From contig NZ_WHPN01000327.1 in the NCBI RefSeq assembly GCF_009735685.1, forward strand, positions 1 through 57,924: DNA of 57,924 bases, written 5' to 3'. The notes below the pieces were generated by a model that was given only the letters and a program-made list of their open reading frames with translations, searched no databases and had not been told where the DNA came from. Numbering within the stretch: position 1 is the stretch's first letter; every line of letters begins with the position of its first letter. The DNA comes from Streptomyces lycii. Lineage in GTDB: Bacteria > Actinomycetota > Actinomycetes > Streptomycetales > Streptomycetaceae. Of this stretch, positions 17,521-24,674 are shown piece after piece. The position numbers and the translations under genes were made by a program.

Positions 17521-17712
17521 CGCCACCCCGCGACTGCGGCCCGTCACCCCGTCGGCCGGGCCGCCACCGGGCCTCGGCCGTGCCCCGCAGCCGCGGAATG
17601 GGGCCGGGATGGGAACCGCCACCCCGCGACTGCGGCCCGTCACCCCGTCGGCCGGGCCGCCACCGGGCCTCGGCCGTGCCCCGCAGCCGCGGGACGGGGC
17701 CGGGATGGGATC
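17521..17712. repeat. 96-bp tandem repeat, two copies plus a degenerate third start
   Basis: Unit 1 (17521-17616) and unit 2 (17617-17712) differ at only a few positions (AAT/GAC and AAC/ATC). A third, diverged start follows at 17713. The unit is a multiple of three, so a frame upstream of the ROK regulator stays open through it and would encode a Pro-rich 32-residue repeat. I regard it as non-coding because the regulator has a well-placed start at 17864. Confidence 0.85.
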
Positions 17713-17863
17713 CGCCGTCCCGCGGCTCGTCGTCCGGCCGGACGGGCCGCCACGGGCGCCTGCTCGGCGGTGTACCGCGCCGGAGGCGGCATTCGTGCAG
17801 GCCAGGAACGCACCCCGGGGAGGTGTTCAACTCTTGAATGATCGGTTTCGTCCAGGTGAGGCC

Positions 17864-18892
17864 GTGGCCTACCGGACCGCCACTCCGCGTACGGCGCGGG
17901 CCATCAACGACCGGATCGCGCTGGAGCTCCTCGTTGAGCGGGGACCGCTGACCGCGCCGCAGTTGCAGGGGATCACCGGGCTCTCCCGGCCGACCGTCGC
18001 CGAGATCGTGAAGCGGCTCGGGGACGCCGGGCTGATCGAGGTGACCGGGCGCACCGGGGACCACCGGCGCGGTCCCAACGCCCGGGTGTACGCCCTCGCG
18101 GCAGGGCGCGCACACGTCGCCGCGCGGGGGCGCGGGGGCGAGATCCGGGTGGCCGATCTCGGGGGCCGGACGGTGGTCTCGGTGGGCTCGCCGGGCGAGC
18201 TGGACGCGGCCCTGCACGCGGCCGGTGTGCCGGTGCTGCACACGGCGGCCCTCGCGGGCCCGGACCCCGAGGTGCGGCGGGCGTTCGCCCGGCGGGCCTC
18301 GACGGTGGTCGTGGAGAGCGAGGCCAACCTCGCGGGGCTCGCGGAGCACCGGCGGGGAGCCGCCCGGGACCGGCGGGACTTCGCCCTGCTGTGGCTCGGT
18401 GCGCGGACGGACGCGGCCCTGGTGCTCGACGGCAGGCTGCGCCGGGGGGCCTCCGGCGGGGCGGGGGCGATCGGCGGACTGCGGCTGCCCGGGGGCGAGT
18501 CGGACTTCCAGTCCCTGCTGGGCGGGCCCTCCGTACGGGCCCTGGCCCGGCGGCACGGGCTCGCCGGGCCGGCCGCGGCGGGCGGCAGCCGGGGCGCGGC
18601 GTTCTGGGCGGAGCTGGCGCAGCGGGCGGCCGCGGGGGCCGCGGTACTGGCGGCCGTGCTCGATCCCGGGTGCATCGTGCTGGGCGGGGAGGCCGGGCGG
18701 GCCGGCGGGGAGTATCTGGCCGGGCTCGTCCGGTCCCGGCTCGCCGGGATGTCGCCGGTGCCGACCGAGGTCCGGCCCGCCGCCGGGGGCCCCGGAGCGG
18801 TGCTGGAAGGGGCTCTGCAACTGGCGCTGGACACGGCGCGCGCGGAAATCTTCGGCGGGGTTCCGCGGCAGCGTACAGCGTTGAAATCTTGA
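17864..18892 (+). CDS. ROK-family transcriptional regulator (degenerate sugar-kinase domain)
   Basis: A 342-aa regulator. The N-terminal winged helix is INDRIALELLVERGPLTAPQLQGITGLSRPTVAEIVKRLG. It is followed by a shortened ROK domain containing ESEANLAGLAEHRRG and DPGCIVLGGEAGRAGG. The usual ROK zinc motif (CxCGxxGC) is absent, and the phosphate-binding start is weak, so it probably senses a sugar without kinase activity. The GTG at 17864 follows AGGTGAGG. The frame is open further upstream through the 96-bp repeats. It lies directly before the CebR-box operon on the same strand, and its stop overlaps the operon's TTGACA. It may be a local regulator of that operon, which is inference. Confidence 0.8.
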   Translation: MAYRTATPRTARAINDRIALELLVERGPLTAPQLQGITGLSRPTVAEIVKRLGDAGLIEVTGRTGDHRRGPNARVYALAAGRAHVAARGRGGEIRVADLGGRTVVSVGSPGELDAALHAAGVPVLHTAALAGPDPEVRRAFARRASTVVVESEANLAGLAEHRRGAARDRRDFALLWLGARTDAALVLDGRLRRGASGGAGAIGGLRLPGGESDFQSLLGGPSVRALARRHGLAGPAAAGGSRGAAFWAELAQRAAAGAAVLAAVLDPGCIVLGGEAGRAGGEYLAGLVRSRLAGMSPVPTEVRPAAGGPGAVLEGALQLALDTARAEIFGGVPRQRTALKS

Positions 18893-18894
18893 CA
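18889..18894 (+). promoter_or_regulatory. Candidate -35 of the CebR-controlled orphan operon
   Basis: TTGACA overlapping the stop codon of the ROK gene. The first CebR box begins 25 bp downstream, where the -10/+1 region would lie. No clear TANNNT hexamer at 17-18 bp is seen, so only the -35 is proposed. Confidence 0.45.
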
Positions 18895-18919
18895 CCGGCA
18901 GTTGGCTCCGCCACATTTG

Positions 18920-18933
18920 TGGGAGCGCTCCCA
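18920..18933. promoter_or_regulatory. CebR operator 1 of orphan operon
   Basis: Exact TGGGAGCGCTCCCA, 132 bp before the GH1 start codon and overlapping the likely core promoter downstream of the TTGACA at 18889. Confidence 0.92.
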
Positions 18934-18995
18934 GTTCCCTCTGTTTTGGATAGTAGAAATGTCAGCTGACCTGGTGAGCACATTCCGACTGGATT

Positions 18996-19009
18996 TGGGA
19001 GCGCTCCCA
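18996..19009. promoter_or_regulatory. CebR operator 2 of orphan operon
   Basis: A second exact TGGGAGCGCTCCCA, 76 bp centre-to-centre from operator 1 and 55 bp before the GTG start at 19065. Of the promoters in this window, only this one has two exact boxes, which would allow looping or tighter repression. Confidence 0.92.
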
Positions 19010-19064
19010 TCACTCGCGACGCCGCGAGACCGTATTCGACAGTTTTTGATGACGAGGTCCCGAC

Positions 19065-20498
19065 GTGACAATGCACGACGAACAGACCGCTGTGGCACCG
19101 GCTTCCAGCAGGTCCCAGGATGCCGCCTTCCCCAACGGCTTTCTCTGGGGTGTCGCCACTTCCGCCTACCAGATCGAGGGCGCGGTCCAGGCGGACGGCC
19201 GCGGCGCCTCGGTCTGGGACACGTTCGCCCACACGCCCGGACGCGTCGTCGGCGGTGACACCGGTGATGTGGCGGCCGACCATTACCACCGCTACCCGGA
19301 GGACGTCGCGCTGATGTCCGAGCTGGGCCTCGGTGGCTACCGGTTCTCCGTCTCCTGGCCCCGGATCCAGGCCGACGGCACCGGCCCCGCCAACCAGCGC
19401 GGACTCGACTTCTACAAGCGGCTGGTCGACTCCCTGCTGGAGCGGAACATCGAGCCGGCCGTCACCCTCTACCACTGGGACCTGCCGCAGGCCCTGGAGG
19501 ACGAGGGCGGCTGGCTGAACCGCGACACCGCCTACCGCTTCGCCGAGTACGCCGCGCACGTCCGCGAGGGCCTCGGCGACCGCGTCCGCCTGTGGACCAC
19601 CCTCAACGAGCCCTGGTGCGCCGCCTTCCTCGGCTACGGCGAGGGCAAGCACGCCCCGGGCGTGCAGGACACCAAGGGCTCGCTCAAGGCCGCCCACCAC
19701 CTGCTGCTCGCGCACGGCTTGGCCGTCCCGGCGCTGCGCTCGGCCGCCCCGGGGCCGATCGAGATCGGCACCACGCTCAACTTCTACCCGGTCTCCGCCG
19801 CGTCCGAGGACCCCGCGGACCAGGACGCCGCGCACCGCATCGACATCCTGCAGAACCGGATCTTCCTCGACCCGGTGATGCAGAGCCGCTACCCCGCCGA
19901 CATCCTGGCGCACGTCGAGAAGGTCACCGGCACCGATCACATCCACGACGGCGACGAGGCCGCGATCGGCGCGCCGATCGACTTCCTCGGCGTCAACTAC
20001 TACACCTCGTACCACGTGGCCGGCGGCGGCGAGAGCGACGGCAGCGCCTCCCCCTGGCCCGGTGCCGAGGACGTGCGGTTCCTGCACTGCGGCCGCCCCG
20101 AGACGGGCATCGGCTGGGAGATCGACTCCGACGGCCTGCTCACCCAGCTGGAGCGGATCAACGCGGACTACCCCGGCATCAAGATCCTCATCACCGAGAA
20201 CGGTGCCGCCTTCGACGACACCATCACGCCGGACGGCCAGGTCCACGACGCCGACCGCATCGCCTACATCGACGCGCACCTGCGCGCCACCCATGAGGCG
20301 ATCGCCCGCGGTGTCGACGTACGCGGCTACTTCCTCTGGTCGCTGCTGGACAACTTCGAGTGGGCCGAGGGCTACGCCAAGCGCTTCGGCATCGTCCATG
20401 TCGACTTCGAAAACCAGCAACGCACCCTGAAGGACAGCGCGCGCTGGTACGGTGCCGTCGCCCTGCGCAACGGTCTTCCCGCCGACCGGGAGGCCTGA
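19065..20498 (+). CDS. GH1 beta-glucosidase, first gene of CebR-controlled operon
   Basis: Cytosolic GH1 enzyme of 477 aa. It has the FLWGVATSAYQIEGA N-terminal signature, acid/base Glu182 in TLNEPWCAAFLGYG, nucleophile Glu378 in LITENGAAF, and [19 protein letters not shown]. The start is GTG at 19065 with GAGG upstream. Two CebR boxes precede it. Its neighbours are biosynthetic-looking enzymes rather than transporters. It could supply glucose or cellobiose-derived precursor, trim a glucosylated intermediate, or act in self-protection; which of these applies is inference. The gene ends 49 bp before the radical SAM gene. Confidence 0.92.
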   Translation: MTMHDEQTAVAPASSRSQDAAFPNGFLWGVATSAYQIEGAVQADGRGASVWDTFAHTPGRVVGGDTGDVAADHYHRYPEDVALMSELGLGGYRFSVSWPRIQADGTGPANQRGLDFYKRLVDSLLERNIEPAVTLYHWDLPQALEDEGGWLNRDTAYRFAEYAAHVREGLGDRVRLWTTLNEPWCAAFLGYGEGKHAPGVQDTKGSLKAAHHLLLAHGLAVPALRSAAPGPIEIGTTLNFYPVSAASEDPADQDAAHRIDILQNRIFLDPVMQSRYPADILAHVEKVTGTDHIHDGDEAAIGAPIDFLGVNYYTSYHVAGGGESDGSASPWPGAEDVRFLHCGRPETGIGWEIDSDGLLTQLERINADYPGIKILITENGAAFDDTITPDGQVHDADRIAYIDAHLRATHEAIARGVDVRGYFLWSLLDNFEWAEGYAKRFGIVHVDFENQQRTLKDSARWYGAVALRNGLPADREA

Positions 20499-20547
20499 CC
20501 TCTCACATCTCCGCACCGCATCCGCACAGCTGTGAAAGAGGAACGTC

Positions 20548-21681
20548 ATGACGGAAGCCGACAGACCACTGGGAACCCCCCGGGTGGCGGACAACCTCGA
20601 CCTGGTGGGCAAGCTCTACCAGCGGTCGGTCTACCCCGCGGTGCGCGAGGTGGCGGACGGCCGGCGGCTCAAGTGGCCGCTGGTCGTCGACCTCGACCCG
20701 ACCACCCTGTGCGATCTGGCCTGTCCCGAGTGCATCAGCTCCGGGGTGCTGCACAGCGGCCAGTTCTCCGGTGACCGGATCCTGGAACTGGCGCACGAGA
20801 TGGCGGATTCGGGTGTGCGCGCTGTCATCCTGATCGGCGGCGGCGAGCCGCTGATGCACCGCTCCATCGGCAAGGTGATCGAGGTGCTGCACGGGGCGGG
20901 GATCCGATTAGGACTCGTCACCAACGGCACGCTCATCGGGCGCTACCTCGACGAGCTGGCGGACATGGTCTCCTGGGTCCGCGTCTCCATGGACGCGGCC
21001 ACCCGGGAGACGTACGACATCTTCCGGCCCAGCCGCCGCAAGACCAGTGTCTTCCCGCAGATCGTGGGCGACATGCGCCGGCTCGCCGAGCGCAAGGCCG
21101 GGCGGCTGGGCTATTCCTTCCTGCTGATGCAGCGCCGCGACGCGGAGGGCCGGGTCACCGAGAGCAACTACCACGAGGTACAACTCGCCGGTGAGCTGGC
21201 CAAGGACATCGGCTGCGACTACTTCGAGCTGAAGGCGATGCTCGACGCCGACCACTTCACCGTGAACCAGGCGGCCGAGGACACCGAACTGGTCGAGAAG
21301 CAGTGGAAGGCCCTCGGAACCATCGAAGACGAATCGTTCCGGCTGCTGCGGTCGTCCAACTGGATGGCCGTCCGCTCCGGCTCCGACCCGGTGCAGCACA
21401 AGGACTACGCGGCCTGCCCGGTCGCCGAGCTGCGCACCACGGTCACCCCGAACGGCGTCTACATCTGCCCGTACCACCGCGGCAACCCGAAGGGGAAGCT
21501 GGGCGACCTCACCGGCACGACGTTCGCCGAGATGTGGGAGAACGCCGACACCACCGCCGTCGACCCGCGGTCCGACTGCCGGTTCCACTGCGCACGGCAT
21601 CCCACGAACGTCGAGATCGGCGCGCTCCGGGAGCGCACCGGACCCGTCGAACTGACCGATGACTTCGATCCCTTCATCTGA
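20548..21681 (+). CDS. Radical SAM enzyme with SPASM-like C-terminus, contains a TTA codon
   Basis: A 377-aa radical S-adenosylmethionine enzyme. The 4Fe-4S ligands are Cys55, Cys59 and Cys62 (TLCDLACPEC). The SAM-binding GGGEP follows at about 97-101. The C-terminal part has further cysteines (AACPVAEL, YICPYHRG, SDCRFHC) typical of SPASM/twitch domains that hold auxiliary clusters. Such enzymes include peptide-modifying maturases and sugar or aminocyclitol dehydrogenases/epimerases. No precursor peptide gene is seen nearby, and the neighbours are glycosidases and a GT-deacetylase, so a carbohydrate substrate is more likely (inference). Leu121 is encoded by TTA at 20908-20910, which requires the bldA tRNA in Streptomyces. 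The ATG at 20548 follows AAGAGG. Confidence 0.88.
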   Translation: MTEADRPLGTPRVADNLDLVGKLYQRSVYPAVREVADGRRLKWPLVVDLDPTTLCDLACPECISSGVLHSGQFSGDRILELAHEMADSGVRAVILIGGGEPLMHRSIGKVIEVLHGAGIRLGLVTNGTLIGRYLDELADMVSWVRVSMDAATRETYDIFRPSRRKTSVFPQIVGDMRRLAERKAGRLGYSFLLMQRRDAEGRVTESNYHEVQLAGELAKDIGCDYFELKAMLDADHFTVNQAAEDTELVEKQWKALGTIEDESFRLLRSSNWMAVRSGSDPVQHKDYAACPVAELRTTVTPNGVYICPYHRGNPKGKLGDLTGTTFAEMWENADTTAVDPRSDCRFHCARHPTNVEIGALRERTGPVELTDDFDPFI

Positions 21682-21706
21682 CGGCACATCCGGACAGGAC
21701 CCGCCC

Positions 21707-23338
21707 ATGTCACCTTCCCCCGAACCCCGGCCGGCCCAGCGCCGGTCCGTGCCCCTCCTCCGCGCCGGGGGACGGTTACGGATCGCTGTCATCGGCGCCG
21801 GGCCGGCCGGACTCACCAGCGCCAAGCAGGCACTGGCCGAGGGCCACGAGGTGGTGCTGTACGAGAAGAACGCGGACGTCGGCGGCATCTGGGACCCGGC
21901 GTCGGGCGGGGCCTATCCCGGCGTCCGCATGCAGAGTTCCCGGATGAGCTTCCCGTTCTCCGACCACCCGCCGGTCCGGGTCGACGACTTCCCCACCCTG
22001 GAGCAGGTGCACGCCTATCTGCGGTCGTACGCCGAGTCCTTCGGTGTGCTGCCGGTCTGCCGCTTCGGCCACCGGGTGAGCCGGGTCGTGCGGCGCGGCT
22101 CCGGGGGCTGGGAGGTCACGGCGCGGCACGGCGGGGAGGAGGACCGGGAGGTCTTCGACGCGGTGATGGTGGCCAGCGGTGAGCTGTGGGAGCCGCGCCG
22201 CCCGGAGCGGCTGCCGGACGCCTCCGCCCCGGTCCGGGTCCTGACCGCCAAGGGGTACCGCGGGCCGCGGGAGCACGCGGGGCGCCGGGTGCTGGTGGTC
22301 GGCGGCGGGGTGAGCGGGGCCGACATCGCCTCCGAACTGGCGGGCACCGCCTCGCGCGTGGACTGGTCGGTCCGCCGCCCGGCGCTCTTCCTGCCGCGCG
22401 ACTGCGCGGGGATCTACAACGACGCGCTGTTCTCCTACATCGGCCGGATCGGCCTGGAGGAGTTCCCCTACGACCGCTATCTGAAGTGGCTGGGCGAGCT
22501 GCTGCCGGACTACATGGCCATGTACCGGGCGACCGGGCTGCTGCCCACCGAGGGCTACCACGGGGCGGTGCACATCAACGAGAAGGTGATCCCCCGCGTC
22601 TACCGCGGCCAGATCGCCGTACGCCCCGCCTTCGAGAGCTTCGGCCCGGACGGCTGCGTCACCTTCGCCGACGGCACCACCCGCTCGTACGACGACGTGG
22701 TGCTGTGCCTGGGCTACGGCATGCCGGACTACGGCTTCCTGGCGGACTTCCGGCAGGAGGACCTGTACGAGCACCACTTCTGGCGGCACGATCCCACCCT
22801 GATGGTGATCAACACCCCGGTCGACACGGAGGCGTTCGGCACCGCGTGCCCGTACTTCGAGGCGATCGCCGGCTGGGCCCTGGCGGTGCTCGCGGGCCGG
22901 GCCGGGCTGCCGTCGCCGGAGGCGATGACCGACTGGTGCGAGCGGCACATGAGCCGGCTGGACCAGCGGCGGTACTTCGACTGCTGGCTGGAGACCATCC
23001 GGATCGGTCTGGCCGCCGGCAACCTTCCGGACCCGCGCACGGACTTCGGCGCGTACTGGCAGCTGGTGTCGGGCACGGTGGCGCCCTCCCGGCTGCGTCC
23101 CGGCGGGCCGGCCGCGACCCGGCCGGCCGCGTTCGACCAGCTCTTCGACATGGACGCGCTCCGGCACCGGGTCCTGGCGTCCCTGCCGCTGGCCGACCGG
23201 GACGCGCTGCTGGCCGGCGGGCGCATCGGGCGGGCGGACTACGAGGCCGCGCTGCTGGTCCGGGAGGGCCGGGAGCTTCAGCCCTGGCTGCCGTACCGGC
23301 AGCGGGAGAGCACGGCCGGGGCGCCCGTTCCGGGCTGA
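21707..23338 (+). CDS. Flavin-dependent monooxygenase (FMO/BVMO-like), contains a TTA codon
   Basis: A 543-aa FAD- and NADPH-binding monooxygenase. FAD site: AVIGAGPAGLTSAKQA, then GGIWDPASGGAYPGVRMQS, a hallmark of class B flavin monooxygenases. NADPH site: VLVVGGGVSGADIASEL. The FxGxxxH fingerprint is present in a relaxed form as YRGPREH. These enzymes oxygenate N or S atoms, or insert oxygen next to ketones. I chose the ATG at 21707, which has GGACAGGAC upstream. An earlier in-frame ATG at 21659 would overlap the radical SAM gene by 23 bp. Leu24 is a TTA codon (21776-21778), so translation should depend on bldA early in the message. The PIG-L domain encoded downstream could expose an amine as substrate (inference). 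Confidence 0.87.
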   Translation: MSPSPEPRPAQRRSVPLLRAGGRLRIAVIGAGPAGLTSAKQALAEGHEVVLYEKNADVGGIWDPASGGAYPGVRMQSSRMSFPFSDHPPVRVDDFPTLEQVHAYLRSYAESFGVLPVCRFGHRVSRVVRRGSGGWEVTARHGGEEDREVFDAVMVASGELWEPRRPERLPDASAPVRVLTAKGYRGPREHAGRRVLVVGGGVSGADIASELAGTASRVDWSVRRPALFLPRDCAGIYNDALFSYIGRIGLEEFPYDRYLKWLGELLPDYMAMYRATGLLPTEGYHGAVHINEKVIPRVYRGQIAVRPAFESFGPDGCVTFADGTTRSYDDVVLCLGYGMPDYGFLADFRQEDLYEHHFWRHDPTLMVINTPVDTEAFGTACPYFEAIAGWALAVLAGRAGLPSPEAMTDWCERHMSRLDQRRYFDCWLETIRIGLAAGNLPDPRTDFGAYWQLVSGTVAPSRLRPGGPAATRPAAFDQLFDMDALRHRVLASLPLADRDALLAGGRIGRADYEAALLVREGRELQPWLPYRQRESTAGAPVPG

Positions 23339-23368
23339 ACACCGCCGCCTTGGCTCGCGGCTCCACCC

Positions 23369-23405
23369 GTGCCCGTCGTGCCCGTGCCCGTGCCCGTGCC
23401 CGTAA
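23369..23405. repeat. CCCGTG hexamer repeat in operon spacer
   Basis: Tandem CCCGTG units, four in a row plus degenerate flanks, in the 97-bp gap between the monooxygenase and transporter genes. It resembles other hexamer tracts in this window and is probably slippage sequence. Confidence 0.7.
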
Positions 23406-23435
23406 CCGTGACCACGCTGTCCGCGAGGGAGAAGC

Positions 23436-24674
23436 TTGAACACCACCACCACCAAGACGCGTGTCGTCGGCGTCCTCAAGGACGGCGCGCTCAACAGCCT
23501 GGTCGGGGTCACCGGCCTGATCGGCATCGCCGGTGCCATGGTCGTCACCTCGGTGAGCCTGTTCCTCTCCGACGAGGTGCGGGTCTCACCGTTGATGATC
23601 GGCCTGTTCTTCGCCACCCGGGCCGGCTCCGAGATCTTCTGCGACCTGGTGGTCGGCGCCCTGTCCGACCGGCTGTCCAGCCGCCGTTCGCTGCTCGTCA
23701 TCTGCGCCGTCTTCTCCGGGCTGGGCGCGATCTGCTATCTGCTGATGCGGAACTACTACGCGCTGCTGGTCACCGGCGCGGTCTTCTTCGGCATCGGCGG
23801 GGCGGTGTTCTCCCAGCTGTTCGCCTACACCCGGGAGTTCGCCGACCGGCGGGGCGTCGACGCGGCGTTCTTCAACTCGGCGCTGCGTTCGGTGACCTCG
23901 GTGGCCTGGATCGTGGGCCCGCCGTTCGGCTTCTATCTGATCGCCTCGCGCGGCTTCGGTTCCCTGTTCCTGGTCGCCGCGGTCTTCTACCTGCTCTCGG
24001 CCGCCCTGTGCGTGCTCGGTCTGCCGGACACCCGGGGCGGGGCCGCGGCGGAGGAGGCCGGAGGCGAGGGGACCGGGGAGAAGGCGGGCGAGGAGGCGGC
24101 GCCCGCGCCCCGCAGTGCCTTCCGCGGACTGACCCCCAAGGTCCGCGCCATGCTGGCGGTGATCGTCCTCATGCTGACGGTCAACAGCATGTACCAGATC
24201 AACATCGCCCTCTTCGTCACCAAGGACCTCGGTCTCGGCGCGGGCTTCACCGGCATCCTGCTGGGGCTGTCCGCCGCGCTCGAGATCCCGCTGATGATCT
24301 GGACCGGGGCGAAGGCCGAGCGGATCGGGAAGTGGCGGCTCGTCACCGTCGCCGCGGTGTGCGCGGTGGTCTTCTTCGGCGCTCTGCCGTTCGCCGACTC
24401 CCCCGTCGCCCTGCTGCTGCTCCAGGTGCCGAACGCCCTGTACGTGGCCATCGTCCTCAGCATCCCCGTGGTCATCCTGCAGAACGCCATGTCCGACCGG
24501 ATCGGCGCCGCGTCCGCCCTCTACGGCGCCTCCTTCAAGGCCGGCAACTTCCTCGGCGGCATGATCGCCGGCGTCGTCGCCCAGGGGCTGGGCTACACCA
24601 ACGTCTTCTGGGTCTGCGCCGCGATCAGCGCCGTGGCCGCCGTCCTGCTCGTCACCGGAGGAACCGATGAGTGA
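23436..24674 (+). CDS. MFS transporter of the CebR-controlled operon
   Basis: A 412-aa major facilitator with about twelve membrane segments in two halves, separated by a charged Glu/Gly/Ala-rich cytoplasmic loop around residues 195-225. The motif-A-like loop GALSDRLSSRRSLL follows the second helix. The start is TTG at 23436 with GAGGGAG upstream, uncommon even in Streptomyces, and I see no better ATG. The last 8 nt overlap the next gene's start (ATGAGTGA), so translation is coupled. It resembles sugar-efflux (SetA-type) transporters and drug-resistance exporters in general shape. Export of the operon's product is the likely role, but uptake cannot be excluded. Confidence 0.82.
   Translation: MNTTTTKTRVVGVLKDGALNSLVGVTGLIGIAGAMVVTSVSLFLSDEVRVSPLMIGLFFATRAGSEIFCDLVVGALSDRLSSRRSLLVICAVFSGLGAICYLLMRNYYALLVTGAVFFGIGGAVFSQLFAYTREFADRRGVDAAFFNSALRSVTSVAWIVGPPFGFYLIASRGFGSLFLVAAVFYLLSAALCVLGLPDTRGGAAAEEAGGEGTGEKAGEEAAPAPRSAFRGLTPKVRAMLAVIVLMLTVNSMYQINIALFVTKDLGLGAGFTGILLGLSAALEIPLMIWTGAKAERIGKWRLVTVAAVCAVVFFGALPFADSPVALLLLQVPNALYVAIVLSIPVVILQNAMSDRIGAASALYGASFKAGNFLGGMIAGVVAQGLGYTNVFWVCAAISAVAAVLLVTGGTDE

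Noticed and set aside
17486..17863. N-terminal extension of the ROK regulator through the 96-bp repeats
   Set aside because: A GTG with a good ribosome site at 17864 begins at the usual ROK start, and the extension is low-complexity; kept only as an alternative.
20499..20547. Possible RiPP precursor peptide ahead of the radical SAM gene
   Set aside because: The 49-bp gap has room for only a leaderless peptide, and no start-plus-Cys-rich core was seen.
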